Positions 37,009-44,221 of a stretch of DNA of 64,000 nucleotides are shown piece by piece (position 1 is the first letter of the stretch; the number at the start of each line of letters is the position of its first letter). Source of the DNA: Pedobacter sp. Its GTDB lineage: Bacteria > Bacteroidota > Bacteroidia > Sphingobacteriales > Sphingobacteriaceae. The notes under the pieces were generated by a model. That model ran no database searches. It saw only the letters and a list, made by a program, of their open reading frames with translations, and was not told the origin of the DNA. The stretch spans positions 62,001 through 126,000 of the forward strand of contig NZ_JAVHXT010000013.1 in the NCBI RefSeq assembly GCF_031119335.1. The letters run 5' to 3'. The translations under genes and the position numbers were made by a program.

Positions 37009-38205
37009 ATGAATTGGAAATTCTGGCAAAAGAAAACAGATTCTGATAAGCCAAAAAAGAAGAAATCTAAAACAAGAGAATGGGTTGATGCGATTGTTTT
37101 TGCGGTAGTTGCAGCAACAATTATTCGTGTATTCTTTATCGAGGCCTACACTATTCCTTCGGGTTCAATGGAGCGCTCGCTTTTAGTTGGCGATTTTCTT
37201 TTTGTAAGTAAAGTGAATTACGGTGCTCGTGTTCCTATGACACCTGTAGCTTTCCCTTTTGCACATCATACCATGCCATTCATTAATACGAAAGCTTATT
37301 GGGATGGCGTACAATGGAAATACAGAAGATTGCCTGGATTGCAAGATATTAAGCGTAATGACGTTGTGGTTTTCAATTTTCCGGAGGGAGATACCGTAGT
37401 GCTAGAAAGGCAAGACGATAACTATTACCAAATGCAGTTGCGTGGTGAAAGTAGGGAATCAATTTGGTCGGGTTACAATGTGGTAAGCAGACCTGTTGAT
37501 AAGCGTGAGAATTTTATTAAACGTTGTATTGCCATTGCTGGCGACACTATTAGTATGAGAAAAGGACTAGCAGTAGTAAATGGTAAACCAGAACCATTAG
37601 TTGGTACCGGTGGTTTTACTTATAGTGTGGAGTTTACAACGGCAGATATCAACCTTAACTTATTTGTACAGATGGGCTGTAAAGGCCTAAATCCAACGGC
37701 AATTCCTACTGTTTACACATTTGAGGCTACACCAGATGTGGTTAAAGAACTTAGCAAATCAGAATATGTGAAATCTGTAAAAGAAGAAACGCTCGAGCCA
37801 GAAGATTTTGATGTAACCATCTTTCCTCATGATAAAAATAGAAAGTGGAACTTAGATAATTACGGTCCCTTTGTTGTACCTAAAAAAGGCTGGACAGTTA
37901 CTTTGGATAGTTTAAATATGCCTTTGTATGAAAGAGCAATCCGCATTTACGAGGGTAATAAATTAGAGAAAGTTGGTAACGATTGGATACTGAATGGTAA
38001 AAAAGCAACTAGCTATACCTTTAAAATGAATTATTATTGGATGATGGGTGATAACCGTCATTCATCTGCAGACTCTCGTTATTGGGGTTTTGTGCCTGAA
38101 GATCATATCGTTGGTAAGGCATTGTTCATTTGGTTAAGTATCGATGGCGAAGGTTCATTCTTGAACAAAATAAGATGGAACCGAATTTTTAAAGGGATAC
38201 ATTAA
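37009..38205 (+). CDS. lepB: Signal peptidase I
   Basis: This 398-residue membrane-bound Ser/Lys protease removes signal peptides. One transmembrane helix near residues 27-45 precedes the catalytic serine box EAYTIPSGSMERSLLVGD. The lysine box is in NFIKRCIAIAGDTISMRKG and the C-terminal box reads MMGDNRHSSADSRYWGFVP. A large insertion of about 150 residues between the lysine and GDN boxes is typical of long Bacteroidota LepB proteins. It ends the parA cluster; a dispersed palindrome and then a terminator follow. Confidence 0.95.
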   Translation: MNWKFWQKKTDSDKPKKKKSKTREWVDAIVFAVVAATIIRVFFIEAYTIPSGSMERSLLVGDFLFVSKVNYGARVPMTPVAFPFAHHTMPFINTKAYWDGVQWKYRRLPGLQDIKRNDVVVFNFPEGDTVVLERQDDNYYQMQLRGESRESIWSGYNVVSRPVDKRENFIKRCIAIAGDTISMRKGLAVVNGKPEPLVGTGGFTYSVEFTTADINLNLFVQMGCKGLNPTAIPTVYTFEATPDVVKELSKSEYVKSVKEETLEPEDFDVTIFPHDKNRKWNLDNYGPFVVPKKGWTVTLDSLNMPLYERAIRIYEGNKLEKVGNDWILNGKKATSYTFKMNYYWMMGDNRHSSADSRYWGFVPEDHIVGKALFIWLSIDGEGSFLNKIRWNRIFKGIH

Positions 38206-38219
38206 TAGCACATCTTAGT

Positions 38220-38300
38220 CGTCATTTCGAACGCAGAGAGAAATCTAACAGTATGCTTATGCGGTTGCTGGATTTCTCCTCATTCTTCGTCGAAATGACG
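38220..38300. repeat. CGTCATTTCGA-type palindromic repeat, copy 1
   Basis: The ends CGTCATTTCGA and TCGAAATGACG are inverted, with AGAGAAATCT and GGATTTCTCCT as inner arms, forming a long imperfect hairpin of about 80 bp. A second copy lies at 41279-41360. It sits 15 bp after lepB and just before a terminator. Confidence 0.85.
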
Positions 38301-38305
38301 AGAGC

Positions 38306-38343
38306 CTAAAAAAGCATCACTCAAAAAAGTGATGCTTTTTTTA
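38306..38343 (+). terminator. Intrinsic terminator after lepB
   Basis: AAAAAAGCATCACT pairs with AGTGATGCTTTTTT around a 6-base loop of A residues, followed by further T. This is a strong bidirectional terminator closing the parA-lepB operon. Confidence 0.92.
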
Positions 38344-38401
38344 TTGTCTGTTTATGCAAAATGGCTTAGCCTTGCATCATAAGGTTATAAACTCAATCCA
38401 C

Positions 38402-40279
38402 ATGTATAGAAAACTACTTTTCGCTTTATTATTCTTTATAAAAGCGACTGCTTTTGCACAAGAAAATCAAATTAGCGTTAACTCCAAAATTAGCGATGTT
38501 ACCGTATTTATGAATGGCGCACAGGTACAGCGCCTATCCGATAATGTGGATTTGCCACAAGGTGTTAGCCTTCTAGTTTTCTCTGGACTTTCGTCGAGTA
38601 TAGAAACGCAAAGTTTACAGGCGAAAGGAGAGGGGAATTTTACTATTCTATCAGTTGCCAAACAGAACAATTTCTTGTTGGATAAGAAAAAGTCTGAACA
38701 GAAGGCTGAGCTGTTAGCTAAATCCGAAGATATTTCTGATAAGATTGTAGTGTTGAACAACGAAATGGCGGTTTACAAAGCAGAAGAAGAAATGCTAATG
38801 AAAAATCAAACCGTAATGGGACCAAATGTAAATTACGATTTGACGAAGCTGAAAGCTGCTTTAGATTTTCAGAAACTTCGTTTAAATGAAGCAAAGAATA
38901 AACAAGCTACTTTGCAAAAAGAAGTTGCTAAGTTGTATGAAGAAATCAATAAACTGAATAGACAAGCTGCGGAAGTAGACGGAAAACCCATTGGTAATTC
39001 TAATGATGTAGTGGTAAAGGTTTCGGCAAAATCAGCTACCAGAGGTAAATTTACGTTAACTTATTTAGTGAAAAATGCCAGCTGGTACCCAAGTTATGAT
39101 ATTAGAGCGAAAGATGTTGCCAGCCCAATTCAGTTAGTTTATAAAGCTAATGTTAGCCAAAACTCTGGCGAAGAATGGAAAAATGTAAAGTTGATTTTAT
39201 CTTCTGGTAATCCATCGAATAACAATGAAAAACCAATATTGCCAACTTATAATTTAGGTTATTTAAGCGCAGGTTATTCTTTTTTTAATCCGATAGCGGC
39301 TACTTCAAATATTGTTAAGGGAAAAGTAGTTGGTGCAAGCGATAATTTAGCTTTGCCAGGTGCTTCGGTAAGAGTTAAAAATTCATCTATAGCTACAGTG
39401 ACAGACGCGGATGGGAATTATTCAATACAATTGCCGGCAGGATCAAATGTGCTGGAATTTAATTTTATTGGATTTGAACCTCAAGAGTTAGTTGCTTCTT
39501 CTGGACGACAGCTAAATGTGAGGTTGAATGAAAGTATGAATGCTTTAAACGAAGTGGTGGTTACGGGTTATGGCGTTGCTAAAAAGGAAGTTACCAGCTC
39601 GTCTTCTACCATTAGAATTAGAGGTGCAAGTTCATTATCTTCTGTGCCATTAGAAGTGAAAAACATAGAAAAGCAAACCAATGTTACATTTGAAATAAGA
39701 ACTCCATACACTATTTTAAGCGATGGCAAACAAGCTACGGTAGATATTGGTAATTATGATTTTAAAGCTGACTATGAATATTATGCTGTGCCGAAAGTAA
39801 CCAGCGATGCCTTTTTAACAGCTAAGATTACTGACTTCAATGAGGTGAACTTCATTAGTGGCGAGGCTAGTATTTTCTTTGAGGGAACTTATTTGGGTAA
39901 ATCACTATTAGATATTAGCAATACAGATACCTTGACGATTTCTTTAGGCGTGGATAAAAATGTTTCGGTTAAGCGTGAAAAGCAAAAGGGCTATACCGAA
40001 AGACAGTTTATTGGTTCATCGCAAAAAGATACCAGACATTTTGTAATTGATATAAAGAACAGGAAAAGCCAAGCAGTTAATTTAATTATTGAAGACCAAT
40101 TGCCTATACCTAGCAATAATGATATTACGGTAGAAAAACAAGAGCTTTCTAAAGCTAAGCTAGATGAAACTAATGGAAAGTTGACTTGGCAATTTGTATT
40201 ACAGCCGAACGAACAGAAGAAGATTGATTTAAAATATCAGGTGAAATATCCTAAGAACAGACCGATTAATATTGAGTAG
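38402..40279 (+). CDS. MuiA-like DUF4139 protein with inserted SusC-type N-terminal module
   Basis: This secreted protein of 625 residues has a signal peptide (residues 1-20), a DUF4140 N-terminal domain (about 25-95) and a coiled coil (about 95-195). A DUF4139 beta domain begins with GKFTLTYLVKNASWYPSYD (215-233), as in mucoidy-inhibitor MuiA proteins. At about 305-375 it is interrupted by a carboxypeptidase-regulatory-like domain (VKGKVVGASDNLALPGASV...). This is followed by NEVVVTGYG (383-391) and IRIRGASSL (404-412), the hallmarks of the start of SusC receptors. DUF4139 sequence resumes at about 420 and runs to the end. ATG 38402 was chosen because it opens the signal peptide. Confidence 0.85.
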   Translation: MYRKLLFALLFFIKATAFAQENQISVNSKISDVTVFMNGAQVQRLSDNVDLPQGVSLLVFSGLSSSIETQSLQAKGEGNFTILSVAKQNNFLLDKKKSEQKAELLAKSEDISDKIVVLNNEMAVYKAEEEMLMKNQTVMGPNVNYDLTKLKAALDFQKLRLNEAKNKQATLQKEVAKLYEEINKLNRQAAEVDGKPIGNSNDVVVKVSAKSATRGKFTLTYLVKNASWYPSYDIRAKDVASPIQLVYKANVSQNSGEEWKNVKLILSSGNPSNNNEKPILPTYNLGYLSAGYSFFNPIAATSNIVKGKVVGASDNLALPGASVRVKNSSIATVTDADGNYSIQLPAGSNVLEFNFIGFEPQELVASSGRQLNVRLNESMNALNEVVVTGYGVAKKEVTSSSSTIRIRGASSLSSVPLEVKNIEKQTNVTFEIRTPYTILSDGKQATVDIGNYDFKADYEYYAVPKVTSDAFLTAKITDFNEVNFISGEASIFFEGTYLGKSLLDISNTDTLTISLGVDKNVSVKREKQKGYTERQFIGSSQKDTRHFVIDIKNRKSQAVNLIIEDQLPIPSNNDITVEKQELSKAKLDETNGKLTWQFVLQPNEQKKIDLKYQVKYPKNRPINIE

Positions 40280-40396
40280 TGGAAGGCTTTAATAGTCCGT
40301 CACGAACTGAAGCATTCGATTAAGCAGGAAGAGTATAAGCAATCTATACAGTCTTAGCTCTTCCGAACATTCGTAATAATTAATTGCTAACTTTTA

Positions 40397-40585
40397 CTAT
40401 AATTTCGCAAATAGCTCCAGAGGAGCTCACATTTGGTAAGCTTATGCAGCATATCGGCAAAGCGCCGTAGGTGCGACCTTTAAATCTAAATCAACCAAAT
40501 GGTCGTCCCGACGGGACTTGTTGACGTTTTATAATCTTCTACCATAAGTTCATCCCTACGAGATTTGCTGGTATTTAATTACGAG
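40397..40585. repeat. Dispersed ~190-bp intergenic repeat, copy C
   Basis: This copy shares with copies A and B at 32783-33165 the start CTATAATTTCGCAAATAGCT, the hairpin AGCTCCAGAGGAGCT, CGGCAAAGCGCCGTAGG, TGCGACCTTT, ATGGTCGTCCCGACGGGA and TCATCCCTACGAGATTT. It lies 7.2 kb away from the others in the same orientation. Confidence 0.8.
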
Positions 40586-40736
40586 TATTCTGAAGATTAA
40601 AAGGTTTGGCATGATAGATTGCCACATGGCTACTCTCTCCGGAACATCGGAGCAATCTAACGAGATGCTTAATGCATTGCTAGATTTGGCTTGGCTTTCT
40701 TTCAGTTCTCTCTGCGTTTGTGACGCGAAGAACTTA

Positions 40737-40772
40737 AGACTTACGAAGTTTTCGAAACTTCGTAAGTCTTTA
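40737..40772. terminator. Long perfect hairpin, likely transcript end of the DUF1508 gene
   Basis: AAGACTTACGAAGTTT pairs perfectly with AAACTTCGTAAGTCTT around a 3-base loop (16-bp stem). It lies 14 bp beyond the stop of the minus-strand DUF1508 gene. No U-tract follows on that strand, so it may stabilise a transcript end or be a further palindromic repeat and not a classical terminator. Confidence 0.5.
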
Positions 40773-40785
40773 ACTAAAGCTAGAA

Positions 40786-41112
40786 TTACTCTTCAACAAC
40801 TGTAGCCTCTGGCGCATTGGTTTTAACAGATGCAATTCCGTTGTCACGTCCAGCTTCGGCTTCGTACATTTGGCTGCTGCCAATTACTTGTCCGTTAGTA
40901 GCTTTTAAATTGAAAAAGAATTTTCCGTTTGAGGCAGTTTTCTTCTCAAATTTGGTATCGTCTTGAGAGTTTTTACGTACAGACTCAATTCCATTTTCGC
41001 AGTTCGCTTTTGAGGAATAACCTTCGCTTGTTAAAATTACTTGTCCGTTTCCAGCTTTTAAGTTAAACTGAAATTCTCCATTTGTTCTTTTACTGATTAC
41101 AAATTTGCTCAT
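40786..41112 (-). CDS. DUF1508 (YegP-like) tandem-repeat protein
   Basis: This 108-residue protein is built of two copies of a roughly 50-residue unit. Each has the YegP pattern: NGEFQFNLKAGNGQVILTSEGY then CENGIESVRKN in the first, and NGKFFFNLKATNGQVIGSSQ then RDNGIASVKTNA in the second. E. coli YegP is likewise a tandem DUF1508 protein of similar size. It is small, soluble and of unknown function. It is transcribed alone. Confidence 0.88.
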   Translation of the reverse strand: MSKFVISKRTNGEFQFNLKAGNGQVILTSEGYSSKANCENGIESVRKNSQDDTKFEKKTASNGKFFFNLKATNGQVIGSSQMYEAEAGRDNGIASVKTNAPEATVVEE

Positions 41113-41278
41113 TGTAGTAGATATATTTATTTAATTAATTTTCAATAGGTCTTAGTTCGAGTTGCCTAAAGTTAAATAAAAGTGAGGTGAAATTGCAATA
41201 GCTTATTTTATACGTTTGGTAATTTATGCAGAGGTTGTTGTTGTCTAAACCTGATAGGAGTGGCTATACTTTTGCTTG

Positions 41279-41360
41279 CGTCATTTCGACGAGGAACGAG
41301 GAGAAACCTGTTAGATAGTAGTACTTAGCTGATAGATTTCTCTCTGCGTTCGAAATGACG
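41279..41360. repeat. CGTCATTTCGA-type palindromic repeat, copy 2
   Basis: The ends CGTCATTTCGA and TTCGAAATGACG are inverted. The inner arms include GAGGAGAAACCTGTTAGA and GATAGATTTCTCTCTGCG. The element is 82 bp long and matches copy 1 at 38220-38300 in inverted internal order. Confidence 0.85.
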
Positions 41361-41414
41361 GTGAAGAGCAAAAGATAGCAACGGATAGCAGGGCTGAAAT
41401 AACCGAAGAACGAC

Positions 41415-41422
41415 TATCTTTG
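41415..41422 (+). promoter_or_regulatory. -7 box upstream of the ECF sigma factor gene
   Basis: TATCTTTG matches TAnnTTTG exactly, about 130 bp upstream of the proposed ATG at 41553. No clear TTTG is present at -33. The long leader implied is A/T-rich. Confidence 0.45.
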
Positions 41423-41552
41423 CTTTTCAAAATTTCAGAGAACAAATCTGAAAATCTGCACTATTTAAAACATCTGATAAAAATTTAAAAATATTTAAAG
41501 AGGCTTGCAACCTTTGGGTACGATTGTGCATCTACCCTATACAAGCAAACAA

Positions 41553-42122
41553 ATGAAGGTGGCAAAAACATATACGTTAAATGAGCTGATGGAAGGCTGT
41601 AAGGCCGGCAACAGGCAGATGCAGGAATTGCTGTATAGGCAAACGGCATCGAAAATGTTGGCGGTTTGTATGCGATATGCCAAAGATAGGATGGAGGCCG
41701 AAGATGTATTGCAGATGGGGTATGTGAAGATTTTTCAGAAGGTGAAGGAGTTTAAGGGAGAGGGTTCTTTTGAGGGATGGATACGCCGCATTATGGTAAA
41801 TACTGCGATTGAAAGTTATAGAAAAAACCTGCGCTCGTTAAACGTAGTGCCTATTGAGGATGCTTACGAGCAACCATCGACAGGTTTTGACTTTGGTACT
41901 TTAGGTATGCAGGATTTGATGAAAGTGATACAGAAACTGGCTGATGGCTATAGAATGGTATTTAATATGTATGCGATTGAGGGATATTCGCACAAGGAAA
42001 TTGCCGAAACGTTAGGAATTACAGAAGGAGCGAGCAAATCGCAGCTTTCGAGAGCGAGAGCTATTTTACAACAAGAAATTTTAAAATTGGAGGGCTTTGG
42101 TTATGCAACACATGCCGGATAA
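41553..42122 (+). CDS. ECF-type RNA polymerase sigma factor
   Basis: This 189-residue alternative sigma factor has region 2 with AVCMRYAKDRMEAEDVLQMGYVK and FEGWIRRIMVNTAIESYRK, and region 4 with YRMVFNMYAIEGYSHKEIA and EGASKSQLSRARAIL. The ATG at 41553 is preferred; an in-frame TTG 48 bases upstream is possible. The gene overlaps the next one by 20 bp, and that protein has the layout of a membrane anti-sigma factor. The target regulon may include the outer-membrane protein gene downstream. Confidence 0.9.
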   Translation: MKVAKTYTLNELMEGCKAGNRQMQELLYRQTASKMLAVCMRYAKDRMEAEDVLQMGYVKIFQKVKEFKGEGSFEGWIRRIMVNTAIESYRKNLRSLNVVPIEDAYEQPSTGFDFGTLGMQDLMKVIQKLADGYRMVFNMYAIEGYSHKEIAETLGITEGASKSQLSRARAILQQEILKLEGFGYATHAG

Positions 42123-42846
42123 AGATTTTGATAAGCTGTTTAAAGACAGTTTTATGGATGCAGAAATTGAACCATCTGCGGATTTATGGGGCAATATTGC
42201 CGAGCAATTAGAACCTAAGAAAAAACGTTTGTTCCCAGTGATGTGGATGGCGGCTGCAAGTGTAGCGGTGGTGGCATCGGTATTACTTTTTACGCAGGGC
42301 GGAGATAAAGTTTACTTGCAAGGTGCTGCGGTAGAAACTGCTGCGGTTATACCTACTGCAGTGACTGAAACTGTGCCGGTAGCAGTTACTGAAGAGCCAA
42401 CTGCGGTTACGACCTTGCCTGTCACTAAATCTGCGCATAGCGGCAAAAAATCGTCTGTGCAGAGTGTGGGTGTGGTAGAAAATTTGGAGACGCAAAAAAA
42501 TATTATTGCAAGCTTGCAACCGTCTGAAAAGAATGAGCGTCTAGAATTTAAAAGAGCAGGAGTAAAACCATTGGATGTTACGCCTGTAGAAGAAGTGATT
42601 GCTGATAATCAGACTGCTACAGTTATCGCAGCAATTCCTCAGAAAGTTGAATATACCGAAGAAATAGAAGACGTTAACAACAACAAAAAGGGAATACGTA
42701 ACATGGGCGATTTGATTAATTACGTGGTAGATAAGGTAGATAAGAGAGATAAGAAAATCATCAAATTTGATACGGATGATGATGATAATTCATCGATAAT
42801 AGGATTGAACATTGGGTTCTTGAAATTGAATAAGAAAAATAAATAG
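42103..42846 (+). CDS. Probable anti-sigma factor, single-pass membrane protein
   Basis: This protein of about 247 residues has a cytoplasmic N-terminal region of about 45 residues (DKDFDKLFKDSFMDAEIEPSADLWGNIAEQLEPKK-like) typical of small Bacteroidota anti-sigma proteins. One transmembrane helix (MWMAAASVAVVASVLLF) and a Thr/Val/Glu-rich periplasmic tail follow. ATG 42103 is favoured by a GGAGG eight bases upstream, inside the end of the sigma gene. No zinc-binding motif is seen. The role is inferred from topology and the overlap with the sigma gene. Confidence 0.7.
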   Translation: MQHMPDKDFDKLFKDSFMDAEIEPSADLWGNIAEQLEPKKKRLFPVMWMAAASVAVVASVLLFTQGGDKVYLQGAAVETAAVIPTAVTETVPVAVTEEPTAVTTLPVTKSAHSGKKSSVQSVGVVENLETQKNIIASLQPSEKNERLEFKRAGVKPLDVTPVEEVIADNQTATVIAAIPQKVEYTEEIEDVNNNKKGIRNMGDLINYVVDKVDKRDKKIIKFDTDDDDNSSIIGLNIGFLKLNKKNK

Positions 42847-42955
42847 GAACAGGATTTTAGGATTTGCAGGATTGACAGGATTATATCAGGAGCGTGATTT
42901 TTAATACCAAATAATACAAAGAACATAAATATACACCAGCACTTACCGAAGCATT

Positions 42956-42976
42956 TTCTCTCCCTTTTGGGGAGAA
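42956..42976. repeat. Short palindromic element (half unit)
   Basis: TTCTCTCCC and GGGGAGAA flank a TTTT loop in the 228-bp gap before the outer-membrane protein gene. A related arrangement is at 44064-44107. A low-complexity phrase with repeated CAGGATT lies at 42847-42890. Confidence 0.5.
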
Positions 42977-43074
42977 CCGAAGTGAAACGGAGCTCATTGA
43001 TACAAAATATAATATAAAAAATAGCCATCAATAGATGCCAAAGGCAGAGAGGGCTTATAAACACAAACACACAA

Positions 43075-43893
43075 ATGAAACATCTAATTTTAAAAGCAGT
43101 ATTGGTAAGTGGACTTACTTTTCTGGCAGCAGGAGCTTTAAAAGCACAAGAAGAAACTAAAGAGGTAAAAGATAGCGTTAAACGCAAGAAATTTGAAATT
43201 AACTATGGTGTAGGTATCACCATTGGCGAGAAAAAAGATAGCACAGGTAAGGTAGACCAAAATAAAGGCCGTTTTATTGGAGGTATCACTTTTACCCGCT
43301 TGGATATTGGTTTTACTAAATTGGTAGACAACGGTAGCTTTTCATTGTCGCCGGTTAACGATTTCTTAGACTACAAACCTTGGAAAACCAGCACTGTATC
43401 TTTTGACGTTTTGCAAATTGGCTACAGATTTAACAACCACTTTAAGGTTTATTTAGCTGGAGGTTTCGATTGGACGCTTATCCGTTTGGACAGAAACATT
43501 ACCATTAAAAAAGATGCGCCTATTTTAGATTATGATGTAACTACAGATGCTACTTTCAGCAAAAACCGTTTTTCTGCTAGCTATGTGCACTTTCCTTTAA
43601 ACTTCGAGTTTAGAACTAAAGAAAACGATCACGGCAAACGTTTTAGATTTATCATCGGTCCAGAGGTAGCTTTCTTGTTAGATGGAAAAGTGAAGCAAAT
43701 TAGTCCAGAAAAGGGTAAAGTAAAAGTTAATGACGATTATCACTTTACTCCATTCCGTTACGGTGGTACAGTTAGAATTGGCTACGGTGGTTTAGGTTTA
43801 TTCGCTAAATATAGTGCTAGCGATTTATTCGATACCGATGCCCAAAAAGGCTTAAAAACAATGTCGTTTGGTTTAACCTTTGGATTGAATTAA
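43075..43893 (+). CDS. Outer-membrane beta-barrel protein
   Basis: This 272-residue protein has a signal peptide (LVSGLTFLAAGALKAQ) and a barrel-like series of amphipathic strands, including KKFEINYGVGITIGEKK, GRFIGGITFTRLDIGFTKL, FDVLQIGYRFNNHFKVYLAG, FRFIIGPEVAFLLDG and YGGTVRIGYGGLGLFAKYS. It ends in aromatic-containing GLTFGLN. It is most likely an outer-membrane protein of the PorT/OMP_b-brl type. It lies 228 bp after the anti-sigma gene and may be under control of that sigma factor. Confidence 0.8.
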   Translation: MKHLILKAVLVSGLTFLAAGALKAQEETKEVKDSVKRKKFEINYGVGITIGEKKDSTGKVDQNKGRFIGGITFTRLDIGFTKLVDNGSFSLSPVNDFLDYKPWKTSTVSFDVLQIGYRFNNHFKVYLAGGFDWTLIRLDRNITIKKDAPILDYDVTTDATFSKNRFSASYVHFPLNFEFRTKENDHGKRFRFIIGPEVAFLLDGKVKQISPEKGKVKVNDDYHFTPFRYGGTVRIGYGGLGLFAKYSASDLFDTDAQKGLKTMSFGLTFGLN

Positions 43894-44026
43894 GCTAAAA
43901 GCATAAAGACCAAAGACTAAAGACCAAAGCTGAATTTAAGTCGGAAAATCGGGTAAGTCTGGAAGCTTTTAGAGCAGACGAATGAACCAATGAACTATTG
44001 AATAATTCACATACACAAATAAAACC

Positions 44027-44063
44027 AATCCTGTTTCTGTAAAAAGAGACAGGATTTTTTTTT
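44027..44063 (+). terminator. Intrinsic terminator after the outer-membrane protein gene
   Basis: AATCCTGTTTCT pairs with AGAGACAGGATT (one G-U pair) around a short A-rich loop, followed by a run of nine T or so. The surrounding 328-bp gap also has AAAGACTAAAGACCAAAG repeats near 43905 and a palindromic element at 44064-44107. No gene is visible. Confidence 0.85.
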
Positions 44064-44107
44064 GACCCTCTCTCCCTATCGGGTGTCTCTCCCCAAAAGG
44101 GAGAGAA
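44064..44107. repeat. CTCTCCC-type palindromic element
   Basis: CCCTCTCTCCC and GGGAGAGAAG arms bracket TATCGGGTGTCTCTCCCCAAAA-like sequence between the terminator and the ABC ATPase gene. It resembles the short element at 42956-42976 and the GC-rich elements in the leucine operon. Confidence 0.5.
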
Positions 44108-44221
44108 GCACATTTGGAAAAGTGCAGTGGTTCGTGTCAACAATCAAACAATTCGGCAATTGGGTTTAAATCGTAAATCTAAAATCGTACTTCGTAAATC
44201 AAAAGCCTTATCTTTACCTCC

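Larger units (their letters stand above)
40280..40785. other. Repeat-rich intergenic region
   Basis: This 506-bp gap contains copy C of the ~190-bp repeat (40397-40585), a 200-bp stretch with fragments reminiscent of the CAATCT/TCTCTGCGTTTG repeat phrases, and a strong hairpin at 40737-40772. A 64-codon open frame inside it (40611-40805) is judged spurious. I see no gene. Confidence 0.7.
41113..41552. other. Intergenic region upstream of the sigma factor gene
   Basis: This 440-bp gap between divergent genes holds the palindromic repeat copy at 41279-41360 and a TAnnTTTG box (TATCTTTG, 41415-41422) for the sigma factor gene. The first 160 bp presumably include the DUF1508 promoter. No gene is visible. 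Confidence 0.6.

Noticed and set aside
40611..40805. 64-codon frame in the gap before the DUF1508 gene
   Set aside because: It lies in repeat-derived sequence, runs through the 16-bp hairpin and has no protein-like composition or family resemblance.
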